Positions 52,086 to 60,943 of a DNA stretch of 64,000 bases are shown here, in pieces. The notes under the pieces were generated by a model, which was not told the origin of the DNA, ran no database searches, and was given only the letters and a program-made list of their open reading frames with translations. Origin of the DNA: Niabella soli DSM 19437 (lineage in GTDB: Bacteria; Bacteroidota; Bacteroidia; Chitinophagales; Chitinophagaceae); assembly GCF_000243115.2 (NCBI RefSeq), contig NZ_CP007035.1:3596001-3660000 (forward strand). The letters are read 5' to 3'. How positions within the stretch are numbered: the first letter of the stretch is position 1; every line of letters starts with the position of its first letter. Position numbers and translations under genes: made by a program.

Positions 52086-52275
52086 AGAACCTGTTTGAAC
52101 TTAGCTTCAAACCCTGTCCGTACCGTCCGGGCGAGCACATAGATACCTGGTGTTCATAGCATTGCAATGACTGATTGTTTTATGTATTGCAGAATAATCC
52201 TGCTATCGTCATGCTAAGCGCAGCCGAAGCATCCTTCTGATACCGGACTAACCGGGAATTAAAGACCCTTACGGC
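52086..52275. repeat. Intergenic spacer with GTCATGCTAAGCGCAGCCGAAGCAT element
   Basis: A 190-base convergent spacer. It includes 52208-52234 (GTCATGCTAAGCGCAGCCG continuing AAGCATCC), which closely matches the common 'GTCATGCTGAGC...GAAGCATC' intergenic repeat seen in many bacteria. No ORF is present. Confidence 0.45.
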
Positions 52276-52962
52276 CTAATCCCTTCGGTTCATAAATATG
52301 GAAATATATTGCAATAAAGTTACTACCGCTGCCAGCGCTGCCACCACATAAGTGGTAGCCGCCCATTTTAAAGCATCCTTCGCCATCGGGTATTCCCTGT
52401 TGTTAGCAACATTGGTGTGGTTCAGCCAGTTCAGGGCTCTCTTGCTCGCGTCAAACTCGACCGGAAGGGTTATCAGCGAAAAAACCACAGTAATAGCCAT
52501 TAATACGATGCCGGCCAGCAGCAGCAGGTAACTACCCGAAGCGGCCATGATCAACCCGGCCAGCAATACCCAGTTTACGATCATCGAACTAAATTGCACC
52601 GCCGGAACCAGCCTGCTACGCAATTGCAACGGCGCATACCCGGCGGCATGCTGTACCGCATGTCCGCATTCATGGGCCGCCACTGCGGCAGCGGCCACCG
52701 TGGCGCCCTCATATACATCGGGGCTCAGGTTTACTGTTTTCTTTTCGGGATCATAATGGTCGCTTAAAAATCCCTGCACACTGATCACCTGCACGTCATA
52801 AATGCCGTTTTCATGCAGCATCTTTTCGGCCACTTCCTTCCCGCTGAGGCCCGCAGACAGGGGCACCTTGCTGTAACGGTTGAATTTACCCTTTAAAATC
52901 AGGGACACGATCATACTGACGCCCATGAATAATAAAGAAACCACCCAGATTTCACTCGTCAT
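52276..52962 (-). CDS. Membrane zinc metallopeptidase (YugP-like)
   Basis: A 228-residue integral membrane protein with a leader segment, the zinc motif VAAHECGHAVQHAAG (HExxH) near residue 117, and three further membrane segments in the C-terminal half. YugP-type proteins are conserved in Bacillota and Bacteroidota and belong to the zincin-like peptidases; their substrates are not known. The motif and length are typical. Confidence 0.85.
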   Translation of the reverse strand: MTSEIWVVSLLFMGVSMIVSLILKGKFNRYSKVPLSAGLSGKEVAEKMLHENGIYDVQVISVQGFLSDHYDPEKKTVNLSPDVYEGATVAAAAVAAHECGHAVQHAAGYAPLQLRSRLVPAVQFSSMIVNWVLLAGLIMAASGSYLLLLAGIVLMAITVVFSLITLPVEFDASKRALNWLNHTNVANNREYPMAKDALKWAATTYVVAALAAVVTLLQYISIFMNRRD

Positions 52963-53350
52963 ATTTCCTTTTTTAAAAGAATCCCCGCAATTCTGGAACC
53001 AAAATAAAAATCTTATAACGGAATAAGACTTTTTGTCATGTAGATAAGTTTTTTTAAGAATATTTTAGCGATATATTTAGATTTAAATATTTGATTAATA
53101 ATATTTTACATATATATTAAAGGGTGCTGTTTTGTCCGTTTTTAATTTCTTAACCCAAGGTTCAATTAATTTGATTTTTTATTTCTGTGGCAGATTTGTA
53201 CCTTAGTATCAGAATTTAATGGGTTAGTAAGTATTAAGGTCAGTCGAAAGATTGGCCTTTTTACTTTTAAAACCACTCCTGAGCACTGATTACTGAACAC
53301 TGATTACTGTATACTAAAAACTGAATACTTCATTCTGCTATCTTTACTCC
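52963..53350. other. Intergenic region upstream of radA with tandem GCACTGATTACTG repeats
   Basis: A 388-base divergent spacer. It has an AT-rich block (about 53050-53120) and, at 53281-53330, near-tandem units GCACTGATTACTGAACACT and ACTGATTACTG. Just before radA, TATCTTTA (53339-53346) is a -7-like element four bases from the ATG. No gene is seen. Confidence 0.5.
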
Positions 53351-54736
53351 ATGGCTAAAATAAAAAAATCGTTTTTCTGTCAGCATTGTGGATATGAAAG
53401 TGTAAAATGGTTGGGGCAATGTCCTTCCTGCGGACAGTGGAATACATTTGTGGAAGAGGTAATTGATAAAGGATCAGATAAAACCGACTGGAAAAACTAT
53501 GTACCGGGTACAGATCGTACTAATAAAGTAATTTCCCTACATGATATTGTAAGTAATGAAGAAAAGCGCCTGGCAACCCGTGATGCAGAACTGAACCGCG
53601 TGCTGGGCGGTGGCATTGTAAGCGGCAGCCTGGTGTTGGTTGCCGGTGAGCCGGGTATTGGAAAGAGCACGTTGTTCCTGCAATGCGGGCTGCAATTTAC
53701 CAATACGAAAGTGTTGTATATAAGCGGAGAAGAAAGTGAACAGCAAATTAAAATGCGGGCCGATCGTTTAACCGCCAACAGCAACGCAACAACCAATGAA
53801 AATTTCTTTTTGCTTACGGAAACATCCACTCAAACCATTTTCCAGGAAATAAAAAAACTAAAACCGCAATTGGTCATTGTGGATTCGGTTCAAACATTAC
53901 AATCACCGGTTATTGATGCTTCTGCAGGAAGTATCTCGCAGATAAAAGAATGTGCCGCAGAATTTCAACGGTATGCCAAGGAAACCGGCACACCCGTTTT
54001 TTTAATCGGTCATATTACCAAGGAAGGAAGTATTGCCGGGCCAAAGATCCTGGAACATATGGTGGATGTGGTATTGCAGTTTGAAGGAGACCGCCATTAT
54101 GCGTATCGCATATTGCGCACCTTTAAAAACCGGTTTGGAAGCACTTCGGAGCTGGGTATTTATGAAATGACCGATGTAGGCATGCGTGGAGTGGCCAACC
54201 CCTCTGAAATACTGATCACGCAAAAGGAAGAACAGCTAAGCGGAACAGCTATTGCGGCAACCATAGAGGGCGTGCGCCCCTTACTGATTGAAGTACAGTC
54301 GCTGGTAACACAGTCTGTGTATGGTACGCCACAGCGGACGGCTTCCGGTTTCGATTTAAGGCGGCTGCAATTGCTGCTGGCCGTGCTGGAAAAAAGAGGC
54401 GGTTTTCATTTTGGTGTGAAAGATGTATTCTTAAATATCGCCGGCGGTATAAAGGTAGAAGATCCGTCCATAGATCTTGCGGTGCTTTGCTCCCTGCTTT
54501 CTTCCTATGAAGATGTTCCTTTAGGGCAGGCGATCTGTTTTGCCGGAGAGGTGGGTTTAAGCGGTGAGATCCGGGCGGTAAATAAAATTGATCAGCGCAT
54601 TGCTGAAGCGGAAAAACTGGGTTTTGAAAAGATCATCGTATCTAAATACAACCAATCGCTAAAGAACCTCAGCCGGTTTAATATTGAAGTGATCTGCATG
54701 GGCCGGGTGGAAGAAGTGTATCAGTATTTGTTTTGA
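53351..54736 (+). CDS. radA: DNA repair protein RadA
   Basis: A 461-residue RecA-like helicase/branch-migration protein acting in recombinational repair. The N-terminal zinc finger (CQHCGYESVKWLGQCPSC), the Walker A GEPGIGKST, the RadA-specific KNRFG in LRTFKNRFGSTSE and the C-terminal Lon-like domain (GIKVEDPSIDLAVLCSLLSS) are all present. The start follows a -7-like element by four bases, so the mRNA may have almost no leader. Confidence 0.97.
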   Translation: MAKIKKSFFCQHCGYESVKWLGQCPSCGQWNTFVEEVIDKGSDKTDWKNYVPGTDRTNKVISLHDIVSNEEKRLATRDAELNRVLGGGIVSGSLVLVAGEPGIGKSTLFLQCGLQFTNTKVLYISGEESEQQIKMRADRLTANSNATTNENFFLLTETSTQTIFQEIKKLKPQLVIVDSVQTLQSPVIDASAGSISQIKECAAEFQRYAKETGTPVFLIGHITKEGSIAGPKILEHMVDVVLQFEGDRHYAYRILRTFKNRFGSTSELGIYEMTDVGMRGVANPSEILITQKEEQLSGTAIAATIEGVRPLLIEVQSLVTQSVYGTPQRTASGFDLRRLQLLLAVLEKRGGFHFGVKDVFLNIAGGIKVEDPSIDLAVLCSLLSSYEDVPLGQAICFAGEVGLSGEIRAVNKIDQRIAEAEKLGFEKIIVSKYNQSLKNLSRFNIEVICMGRVEEVYQYLF

Positions 54737-54750
54737 TAGGTGTTTTTTAT

Positions 54751-54816
54751 CTCACAGATTACACGGATTTTCACAGAAGCTATCTAAAATCTGTGTAAGT
54801 CTGCGGAATCTGTGAG
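54751..54816. repeat. Inverted intergenic repeat (CTCACAGATT type)
   Basis: Perfect 10-bp arms CTCACAGATT (54751-54760) and AATCTGTGAG (54807-54816) enclose CACGGATTTTCACAGA and AAAATCTGTGTAAG, which can also pair. It lies between radA and comF, both on the + strand, and may act in mRNA end formation or stability. It is similar in style to the 36955 element but with CACAG instead of CGCAG. Confidence 0.75.
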
Positions 54817-54878
54817 CCATTGCTACTGTGCCCACCCTGTTGCGTTAAATTAACGTATCTTAGTAAAAACACCAACAC

Positions 54879-55580
54879 ATGAATAGCATTGCCTCTATGA
54901 AAAATGCGTTGCTCCATCTGTTTTATCCACACGTTTGCGCCGGTTGTGGAAGTGACGCGCTGCCGCGGGACAGCCAGCTTTGCTTTCTTTGTTTACAGGA
55001 ACTGCCGGTAACCGGTTTTGAAAGGCATTGCAATAATCCCGTTGAAAAGATCTTTTCCGGGCGGTTACAATTTGAAGCGGCCACGGCTTTTTGTTATTTC
55101 TCCAAACAGGCGGCATTGCAACATATATTGCATCAGTTTAAATACGGAGGCAATAGAGCGCTGGGCCGTCAACTGGGAATCGCGTTTGGACAGGCAGTAA
55201 AAAAATCGGATCGTTTCAACACCATTGATGCCATTGTGCCTCTGCCGCTACACAGCGTCCGTGAGCGCAAAAGAGGCTATAACCAGGCGGCTGTGCTTGC
55301 CGAAAGTATCGCTGAAGTGATGGAAGTACCTGTTTGGGAAGACATTGTGCACCGTGTTGCCGCCACAGCCACGCAAACAAAAAAGAACCGGGTGGAGCGC
55401 TGGCAGAATATGCAGGGAAAGTTTTTTATTGCTGAGAATCAAAAAGCTGCCGGCAAACACCTGCTTTTAATAGATGATGTGGTTACCACCGGCGCAACCC
55501 TTGAGGCCTGTGGAAGCGTCCTTTTGAATATGCCCGGGGTGCGCCTGAGTATTGCGGCTTTGTGTTATGCAAGTGATTAA
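54879..55580 (+). CDS. ComF-family protein (phosphoribosyltransferase type)
   Basis: A 233-residue ComF-like protein. The N-terminal zinc-type Cys pairs CAGC and CFLC (about residues 20-50) precede a PRTase domain with VPLPLHSVRERKRGYNQA and the PRPP-binding LLIDDVVTTGATL. ComF is a competence protein in naturally transformable bacteria, with an unclear biochemical role elsewhere. It follows radA by 142 bases. TATCTTAG at about 54856-54863 may be its -7 element. Confidence 0.87.
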   Translation: MNSIASMKNALLHLFYPHVCAGCGSDALPRDSQLCFLCLQELPVTGFERHCNNPVEKIFSGRLQFEAATAFCYFSKQAALQHILHQFKYGGNRALGRQLGIAFGQAVKKSDRFNTIDAIVPLPLHSVRERKRGYNQAAVLAESIAEVMEVPVWEDIVHRVAATATQTKKNRVERWQNMQGKFFIAENQKAAGKHLLLIDDVVTTGATLEACGSVLLNMPGVRLSIAALCYASD

Positions 55581-55703
55581 CAGTTAGCTGAGCAGTGAAC
55601 CGGACGCTGAAGAGTGCGATGCAAGTAAATTTAATAGTAGTGCTGCAGCGGGGCACATAAAAAGAAAAAATCCATTTACCTTTAGGATATAAATAAATTT
55701 GAT

Positions 55704-56222
55704 ATGAAACTATTAGTAATAACACTGGCGCTGATCATGGGTATTGCCGCCGGTTCCATTTACGATTTTAAAGTAGATGGCTTAACAGGAGGAACCATTA
55801 ATCTTAAAGATTATAAGGGTAAAAAAATATTGATTGTAAATACCGCCAGCAAATGCGGCTTTACGCATCAATACGAGGGGTTGGAGCAATTGTATGAAAA
55901 ATATAAAGATAAATTGGTGATCATTGGTTTCCCGGCCAATAACTTTAAGGAGCAGGAGCCGGGCTCCAATGGTGAGATTGCCGAGTTCTGCAAAAAGAAT
56001 TACGGGGTGTCCTTTCCTATGGCGAAAAAGATTTCCGTTAAAGGCGATGACACGGCGCCTATTTATAAATATTTAATTGCCGAAGCAGAGAAAAAAGGCA
56101 TAAAGGACCCGATCAAATGGAATTTTACGAAGTTTTTGATTGACGAGAAGGGGAACCTGGTTACTGTATTCCCTTCTAAAGTAGAACCCATGAGTGAAGA
56201 TCTTTTAAAATACCTGAACTAA
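55704..56222 (+). CDS. Glutathione peroxidase-family protein
   Basis: A 172-residue exported thioredoxin-fold peroxidase. It has a signal peptide (MKLLVITLALIMGIAAGS) and the peroxidatic Cys in NTASKCGFT. The usual FPCNQF block reads FPANNF, but the Gln-Glu-Pro of KEQEPGSN is kept, as are the catalytic Trp and Asn in KWNFTKFLID. Family members in bacteria mostly use thioredoxin; a second Cys in AEFCKKNYG could act as the resolving residue. A good terminator follows. Confidence 0.86.
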   Translation: MKLLVITLALIMGIAAGSIYDFKVDGLTGGTINLKDYKGKKILIVNTASKCGFTHQYEGLEQLYEKYKDKLVIIGFPANNFKEQEPGSNGEIAEFCKKNYGVSFPMAKKISVKGDDTAPIYKYLIAEAEKKGIKDPIKWNFTKFLIDEKGNLVTVFPSKVEPMSEDLLKYLN

Positions 56223-56257
56223 GTTCTATATATATTTTTCCTGCAACAGGTAATTGA

Positions 56258-56287
56258 TGGCCCCGGTTTTGTCGGGGCTATTTTTTA
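56258..56287 (+). terminator. Rho-independent terminator after the peroxidase gene
   Basis: A stem GCCCCG (56260-56265) paired with CGGGGC (56273-56278), extended by a G-T and a T-A pair, with a seven-base loop and followed by TTTTTT. It lies 35 bases after the peroxidase stop and ends that transcript before the amidohydrolase gene. Confidence 0.88.
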
Positions 56288-56307
56288 TATTCGTATAAAT
56301 TAAACGT

Positions 56308-57936
56308 ATGCGCGATTGGTTATTATTTATCTGTGGCGGGTTGCTGCTGGCGGCTTGTACTTCAAAGAAACCAGCAGACCTCTTGGTTTATAACGCCACT
56401 ATTTATACGGCCGATAGCAGTTTTAGTACAGCGGAGGCAATGGTAATAAAAGACGGAAGGATTATAGCCGTTGGGAAAAAAAGCACACTCGAAAATGCAT
56501 ACCAGTCTAAAAGCAGTTTGAACGCGGAAGGGAAATACATTTACCCGGGTTTTATAGACGCGCACGCCCATTTTGCAGGGTATGCAAAGGGTTTAGGAGA
56601 AGTAGATCTTGTAAATACCACCAGTTGGGAGGCCGTGCTGCGGCGGTGCAGCGATTTTAAAACAGAAGGAGATACAATGTCCTGGATCATTGGGCGTGGC
56701 TGGGATCAGAACGACTGGCCGGTTAAAGAATTCCCGACAAATGAGGAACTGAATAAACGGTATCCCAACCGGCCGGTTTATTTAAGCCGCATCGACGGGC
56801 ACGCGGCCATCGCGAATAATAAAGCATTGGAGCTGGCGGGAGTAAAAGCCGGAGATACCATTAGCGGCGGTACTTACCAGGTAAAGAACGGCAGGCTTAC
56901 CGGGTTGCTTGTTGATAATGCCATGGACAGGGTTGCGGCCAAAATACCGGATCCTTCACCAACTGTAATGAAAACACTGGTGCTGCGGGCGCAACAAAAT
57001 TGTTTTGGCGTGGGGTTGACCGGTATTCATGATTGCGGACTGGATTACGAAGCGGTTGATAAAATTGCCGCTCTTCAACAATCTGGTGAGCTGAAAATGC
57101 GTCTTTATATTATGCTAAGCGATGCGAAGAAAAATTATGAATACCTGGCGAAGCACGGCATCATTAAAACCGAACGGTTAAATGTAAGAGGATTTAAGTT
57201 ATATGCAGATGGCGCCCTGGGTTCCAGAGGGGCTTGCTTGTTACATGACTATGCAGATAAGCCCGGCTGGCGGGGTTTTTTATTAAGCAATCCTGCGCAT
57301 TTTGATTCTATGGCGGCAATCATTGTAAAAAATAACTGGCAAATGTGCACCCATGCTATCGGCGACAGTGGTAATCGCACACTATTAAAAATTTATGCAA
57401 AATACCTGGGCGGAAAAAATGACCGCCGCTGGCGGATGGAGCATGCACAGGTGATCAGTCCGGATGATTTTCATTTTTTTGAAGACAATAATATCATTGC
57501 TTCGGTGCAGCCTACGCATGCCACTTCAGATATGTACTGGGCCGGTGATCGTTTAGGAAAAGAGCGCCTGAAAGGAGCCTATGCCTACGAACGATTATTA
57601 AAAGAGAACGGATGGATCCCCTTGGGCACTGATTTCCCCGTGGAAGATATTTCCCCTTTAAAAACATTTTATGCCGCGGTGGTAAGAAAAGATGCGAAGG
57701 GATTTCCTGCCGGCGGTTTTCAAATGGAGAACGCGCTTACGCGGGAGCAAGCCTTACGGGGCATGACGATCTGGGCGGCGCGGGCGGCTTTTGAAGAAAA
57801 AGAAAAAGGAAGCCTGGAACCGGGCAAGTTCGCCGATTTTGTTATTTTGGACAGGGATCTTATGACTGAGCCTGAGGCCACAATGCTTACCACCAAAGTG
57901 TTGAAAACCTATGTGGGCGGGGAGCGCGTATTTTAA
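56308..57936 (+). CDS. YtcJ-type amidohydrolase, exported lipoprotein
   Basis: A 542-residue metal-dependent hydrolase with a lipoprotein leader (LLLAACTSKK, acylated Cys at about 17). The metal-binding motif is DAHAHFAGYAKG. Later features are THAIGDSG, MEHAQVIS and GTDFPVEDISPL (the distal Asp). YtcJ-like enzymes hydrolyse amides or imides of unknown nature; the exported form suggests a periplasmic substrate. It is probably transcribed alone. Confidence 0.87.
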   Translation: MRDWLLFICGGLLLAACTSKKPADLLVYNATIYTADSSFSTAEAMVIKDGRIIAVGKKSTLENAYQSKSSLNAEGKYIYPGFIDAHAHFAGYAKGLGEVDLVNTTSWEAVLRRCSDFKTEGDTMSWIIGRGWDQNDWPVKEFPTNEELNKRYPNRPVYLSRIDGHAAIANNKALELAGVKAGDTISGGTYQVKNGRLTGLLVDNAMDRVAAKIPDPSPTVMKTLVLRAQQNCFGVGLTGIHDCGLDYEAVDKIAALQQSGELKMRLYIMLSDAKKNYEYLAKHGIIKTERLNVRGFKLYADGALGSRGACLLHDYADKPGWRGFLLSNPAHFDSMAAIIVKNNWQMCTHAIGDSGNRTLLKIYAKYLGGKNDRRWRMEHAQVISPDDFHFFEDNNIIASVQPTHATSDMYWAGDRLGKERLKGAYAYERLLKENGWIPLGTDFPVEDISPLKTFYAAVVRKDAKGFPAGGFQMENALTREQALRGMTIWAARAAFEEKEKGSLEPGKFADFVILDRDLMTEPEATMLTTKVLKTYVGGERVF

Positions 57937-57974
57937 AATGGCATCAACTAATCGCCCAAGGCGATAGAATGGAG

Positions 57975-57995
57975 CTGCGAGGCTGCAAGCCTCGC
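57975..57995. repeat. Perfect 9-bp hairpin (TGCGAGGCT type)
   Basis: TGCGAGGCT (57975-57983), loop GCA, AGCCTCGCA (57987-57995). There is no T-run after it on the + strand. It lies between the amidohydrolase and the gnd terminator and resembles short REP-type hairpins. CGCCCAAGGCG just before it (57953-57963) is another small inverted repeat. Confidence 0.55.
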
Positions 57996-58091
57996 ATAGC
58001 ATCGGCACCGCTAAGGCGCGAAGATGTGTTTATTTCCTTTCTCCTGGTGTCATAGCCTCCTGGCGGTTACCTGTTTTGCCTTCCCCACCCC

Positions 58092-58126
58092 AAAATAAAA
58101 AAAGCCCCTCATTTCAGAAGGGCTTT
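58092..58126 (-). terminator. Rho-independent terminator of gnd
   Basis: AAAGCCC (58101-58107) and GGGCTTT (58120-58126) form a 7-bp stem with a 12-base loop. Read on the minus strand it is followed by a T-rich run (from AAAATAAAA). It lies 21 bases beyond the gnd stop. Confidence 0.82.
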
Positions 58127-58146
58127 CTATTATTTGCTACATCAAA

Positions 58147-59601
58147 TTATACATCGTAGGTAGTGGATGCCGTATCGCCGCCGCGTCCGGTCCAGTTGGT
58201 ATGGAAAAACTGTCCGCGGGGTTTGTCGATTCTTTCGTAAGTATGGGCGCCAAAATAATCGCGCTGCGCCTGGAGCAGGTTTGCCGGTAATCTTGCTGAA
58301 CGGTATCCATCGTAATAGTTAATGGCAGCGCTCAGGCAGGGAGCGGGTATGCCGTTTAGCATTGAAGTGGCCGTAACATTCCGCAGTCCTTCCTGGCAGG
58401 CCTGTATCTTTTCGGCAAAATAGGGATCGAGCAGTAAATTAGACAGGTCGGGGTTTTTATCAAAAGCTTCTTTAATATTGCCCAGGAAGCGGGAGCGGAT
58501 GATACAGCCGCCTCTCCACATCAATGCAATATTGCCATAGCTTAATTCCCATCCGTATTCTTTGGCTGCTGCTTTCATCATCTGGTAACCCTGTGCATAG
58601 GAGATCACTTTGGCGGCATACAACGCATCGCGGAGCTGGTTGATAAATGCTTTTTTATCGCCATTAAAAGAAGGTGCAGGTCCGGCAGTAAGCACTTTAG
58701 AAGCAGCTACCCGCTCGTCTTTCAAGGCCGACAGGCATCTTGCGAAAACGGATTCCGTAATGAGTGTTAAGGGAATACCCAGTTCCAGGGCAACGGTTCC
58801 GGTCCATTTACCGGTACCTTTCTGGCCTGCGGTATCTAAAATTTTATCGATAATGGGCGTGCCGTCCTCTTTATAAGCCAGGATATCGCGGGTGATTTCG
58901 ATCAGGTAACTATCCAGCTCGCCCTCGTTCCACTCTTTAAATACCTCATGCATCTCATCGGCCGACAGGCCTAATACCTCTTTCATGATCTGGTACACTT
59001 CGCAGATCAGTTGCATATCACCATATTCAATACCGTTATGCACCATCTTTACGAAATGCCCTGCACCGCCGTTGCCTACCCAATCACAGCAGGGGGAGCC
59101 GTCATCAACTTTAGCAGCTATGCCCTGGAAAACAGGTTTTACATCCGCCCAGGCGCTGGTAGAGCCGCCCGGCATAATAGAGGGGCCTAACAAAGCGCCT
59201 TCTTCTCCACCGGAAACACCGGTACCGATATAGCGTAGGCCTTTACTTTCTACATATTTTACGCGACGTTCGGTATCAGGAAAATGAGAATTTCCACCAT
59301 CGATAATAATATCGCCTTTATCCAGATGGGGGATCAGCAGTTCAATAAAATCATCTACGGGTTTACCGGCTTTGACCATCAGCATTATTTTGCGGGGGGC
59401 TTTTAGCGAAGCCACCAGTTCTTCAATAGAATGCGCTCCGTAAATATTTTTGCCTTTGGCTCTTCCATTTACAAAATGCTCCACTTTATCTACCGTGCGG
59501 TTGTAGGCGGTTACATGAAAGCCCTTGCTTTCCATGTTCAGGATCAGGTTCTCACCCATAACTGCCAGCCCGATTACGCCGATATCAGAAATTTCTTTCA
59601 T
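58147..59601 (-). CDS. gnd: 6-phosphogluconate dehydrogenase (decarboxylating)
   Basis: A 484-residue enzyme of the oxidative pentose phosphate pathway: 6-phosphogluconate to ribulose 5-phosphate, CO2 and NADPH. The Rossmann motif is GLAVMGENLILNM. GTGVSGGEEGALLGPSIMPGG and the catalytic GHFVKMVHNGIEYGDMQ with the Lys-His pair are intact. The length matches the long-chain (dimeric) class. It has its own promoter and terminator. Confidence 0.97.
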   Translation of the reverse strand: MKEISDIGVIGLAVMGENLILNMESKGFHVTAYNRTVDKVEHFVNGRAKGKNIYGAHSIEELVASLKAPRKIMLMVKAGKPVDDFIELLIPHLDKGDIIIDGGNSHFPDTERRVKYVESKGLRYIGTGVSGGEEGALLGPSIMPGGSTSAWADVKPVFQGIAAKVDDGSPCCDWVGNGGAGHFVKMVHNGIEYGDMQLICEVYQIMKEVLGLSADEMHEVFKEWNEGELDSYLIEITRDILAYKEDGTPIIDKILDTAGQKGTGKWTGTVALELGIPLTLITESVFARCLSALKDERVAASKVLTAGPAPSFNGDKKAFINQLRDALYAAKVISYAQGYQMMKAAAKEYGWELSYGNIALMWRGGCIIRSRFLGNIKEAFDKNPDLSNLLLDPYFAEKIQACQEGLRNVTATSMLNGIPAPCLSAAINYYDGYRSARLPANLLQAQRDYFGAHTYERIDKPRGQFFHTNWTGRGGDTASTTYDV

Positions 59602-59641
59602 AATTGTTCAAGATTAATAGTAGTTCAGAATTTAAGAAAGC

Positions 59642-59672
59642 CAAATTTAATCTTATGAGGGATTAAAACCAA
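59642..59672 (-). promoter_or_regulatory. Bacteroidota-type promoter of gnd
   Basis: On the minus strand a TTG (59672-59670) is followed after 20 bases by TAAATTTG (59649-59642), matching the TTG-N19/21-TAnnTTTG consensus of Bacteroidota. The element lies 40 bases upstream of the gnd ATG, leaving a leader of roughly 35 bases. Confidence 0.68.
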
Positions 59673-59727
59673 TTCATTAGCGTCTGTAGCGGCTATTATT
59701 GGAAAATTTATAATTAAATAGCTGTTT

Positions 59728-60777
59728 TCATAACACTTTTTTAAGCAGAACGATATAGGTAGGGAAGTGGTCGCTATAGCCGCCGCGATAGTTGTCGCCA
59801 CTGTAGCTGCGCATGGGGTAGCCTTTATAAGGGCCGATATTTTCGATCATATAGGCTTTTTTGAAAACAGCATTTTTATAGAAGAAAAAGCCTGGCTGCT
59901 TTTTATCGGTAAAGCCTTCTGAAAGGAGTATCTGGTCAAACAGGCTCCAGGCATTCTGATACGCCAGGGAGCCGTTACCAATCTTATATAAGGTATGCCA
60001 GGGATTATACAGTTCGCCCATTTTTATGTCATGTATCTTATCTGTAGTTTTTAACGTTTTTACAATGCTGTTGCTGACCGGTTCATCATTAAAATCGCCC
60101 ATAACGATAATCTTGCTCAGGGGGTCATGGTTGATGAGTGTATCGATAAATTTTCGAACGGCGGCCGCTGCGGCAATACGCCCCGGTTCCGATTTTTTTT
60201 CGCCTCCATAACGACTGGGCCAGTGGTTTACAAAAATGTGCACCCGTTCGTTTTCAAGCAACCCAGTCACCCAAAGAATGTCGCGGGTGTAGGGCGCTTC
60301 CTTGGCGCCCTCCGGCAGGCGCACATAGAGGGGCCTGCTTTTAAGTATTTTAAAATACCGGGGATTATAGAGCAATGCCACATCAATACCCCGGGCATCT
60401 TTCGAATCATAATGAACATAACGATAGCTTCTTTTGGCCAGTAACGGATGTTTTACCAGGGTATCTAAAACCGCATCGTTTTCCACTTCCGCAAGGCCCA
60501 GCACCGCTGGCCCATCGGGATTAGTATTTGTTCCGATTGCCGCAATTACTGTACAAAGATGAAGGACCTTGTCGTTGAAAGCTGCGCTGGTATAGGCCTT
60601 GGTGCCATTAGGAGTAAAACTTTCGTCGTCGTTTTTTCCGTGAAAAAGGGTGTCATAAAAATTTTCAAGGTTATAAAAGGCAATAACGGCTGATCGATAT
60701 TGGCTTGGCTGAGCTGTGGTATTTGTGCCCTGCAAACAAATGAAGAGTGTAATAAAATAAACGGGTATTTTTTTCAT
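59728..60777 (-). CDS. Exported endonuclease/exonuclease/phosphatase-family protein
   Basis: A 349-residue protein of the EEP (DNase I-like) superfamily. A signal peptide is visible (MKKIPVYFITLFICLQG). Core motifs are AFYNLENFYDT, GLAEVENDA, NHWPSRYGG, GDFNDEP and the C-terminal YSDHFPTYIV with the catalytic His. It is divergent from a TonB receptor and DUF5689 gene, a neighbourhood that in Bacteroidota suggests extracellular nucleic acid or phosphoester use. The exact substrate is unknown. Confidence 0.88.
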   Translation of the reverse strand: MKKIPVYFITLFICLQGTNTTAQPSQYRSAVIAFYNLENFYDTLFHGKNDDESFTPNGTKAYTSAAFNDKVLHLCTVIAAIGTNTNPDGPAVLGLAEVENDAVLDTLVKHPLLAKRSYRYVHYDSKDARGIDVALLYNPRYFKILKSRPLYVRLPEGAKEAPYTRDILWVTGLLENERVHIFVNHWPSRYGGEKKSEPGRIAAAAAVRKFIDTLINHDPLSKIIVMGDFNDEPVSNSIVKTLKTTDKIHDIKMGELYNPWHTLYKIGNGSLAYQNAWSLFDQILLSEGFTDKKQPGFFFYKNAVFKKAYMIENIGPYKGYPMRSYSGDNYRGGYSDHFPTYIVLLKKVL

Positions 60778-60943
60778 AGGGTGTATTTATTTAGGTTGCT
60801 TAAAACTACGGCTTATTTTAATAACTCCATAATTTTTCAACATCACAAGGGGTTCCAAAGAGGCGCTGCCAAAAAATATTGGGCACAAGTCTGATAATAA
60901 AAAAAAGTTGTTAACTTTAGGCCAACCTAAAAAACCACGCTAC

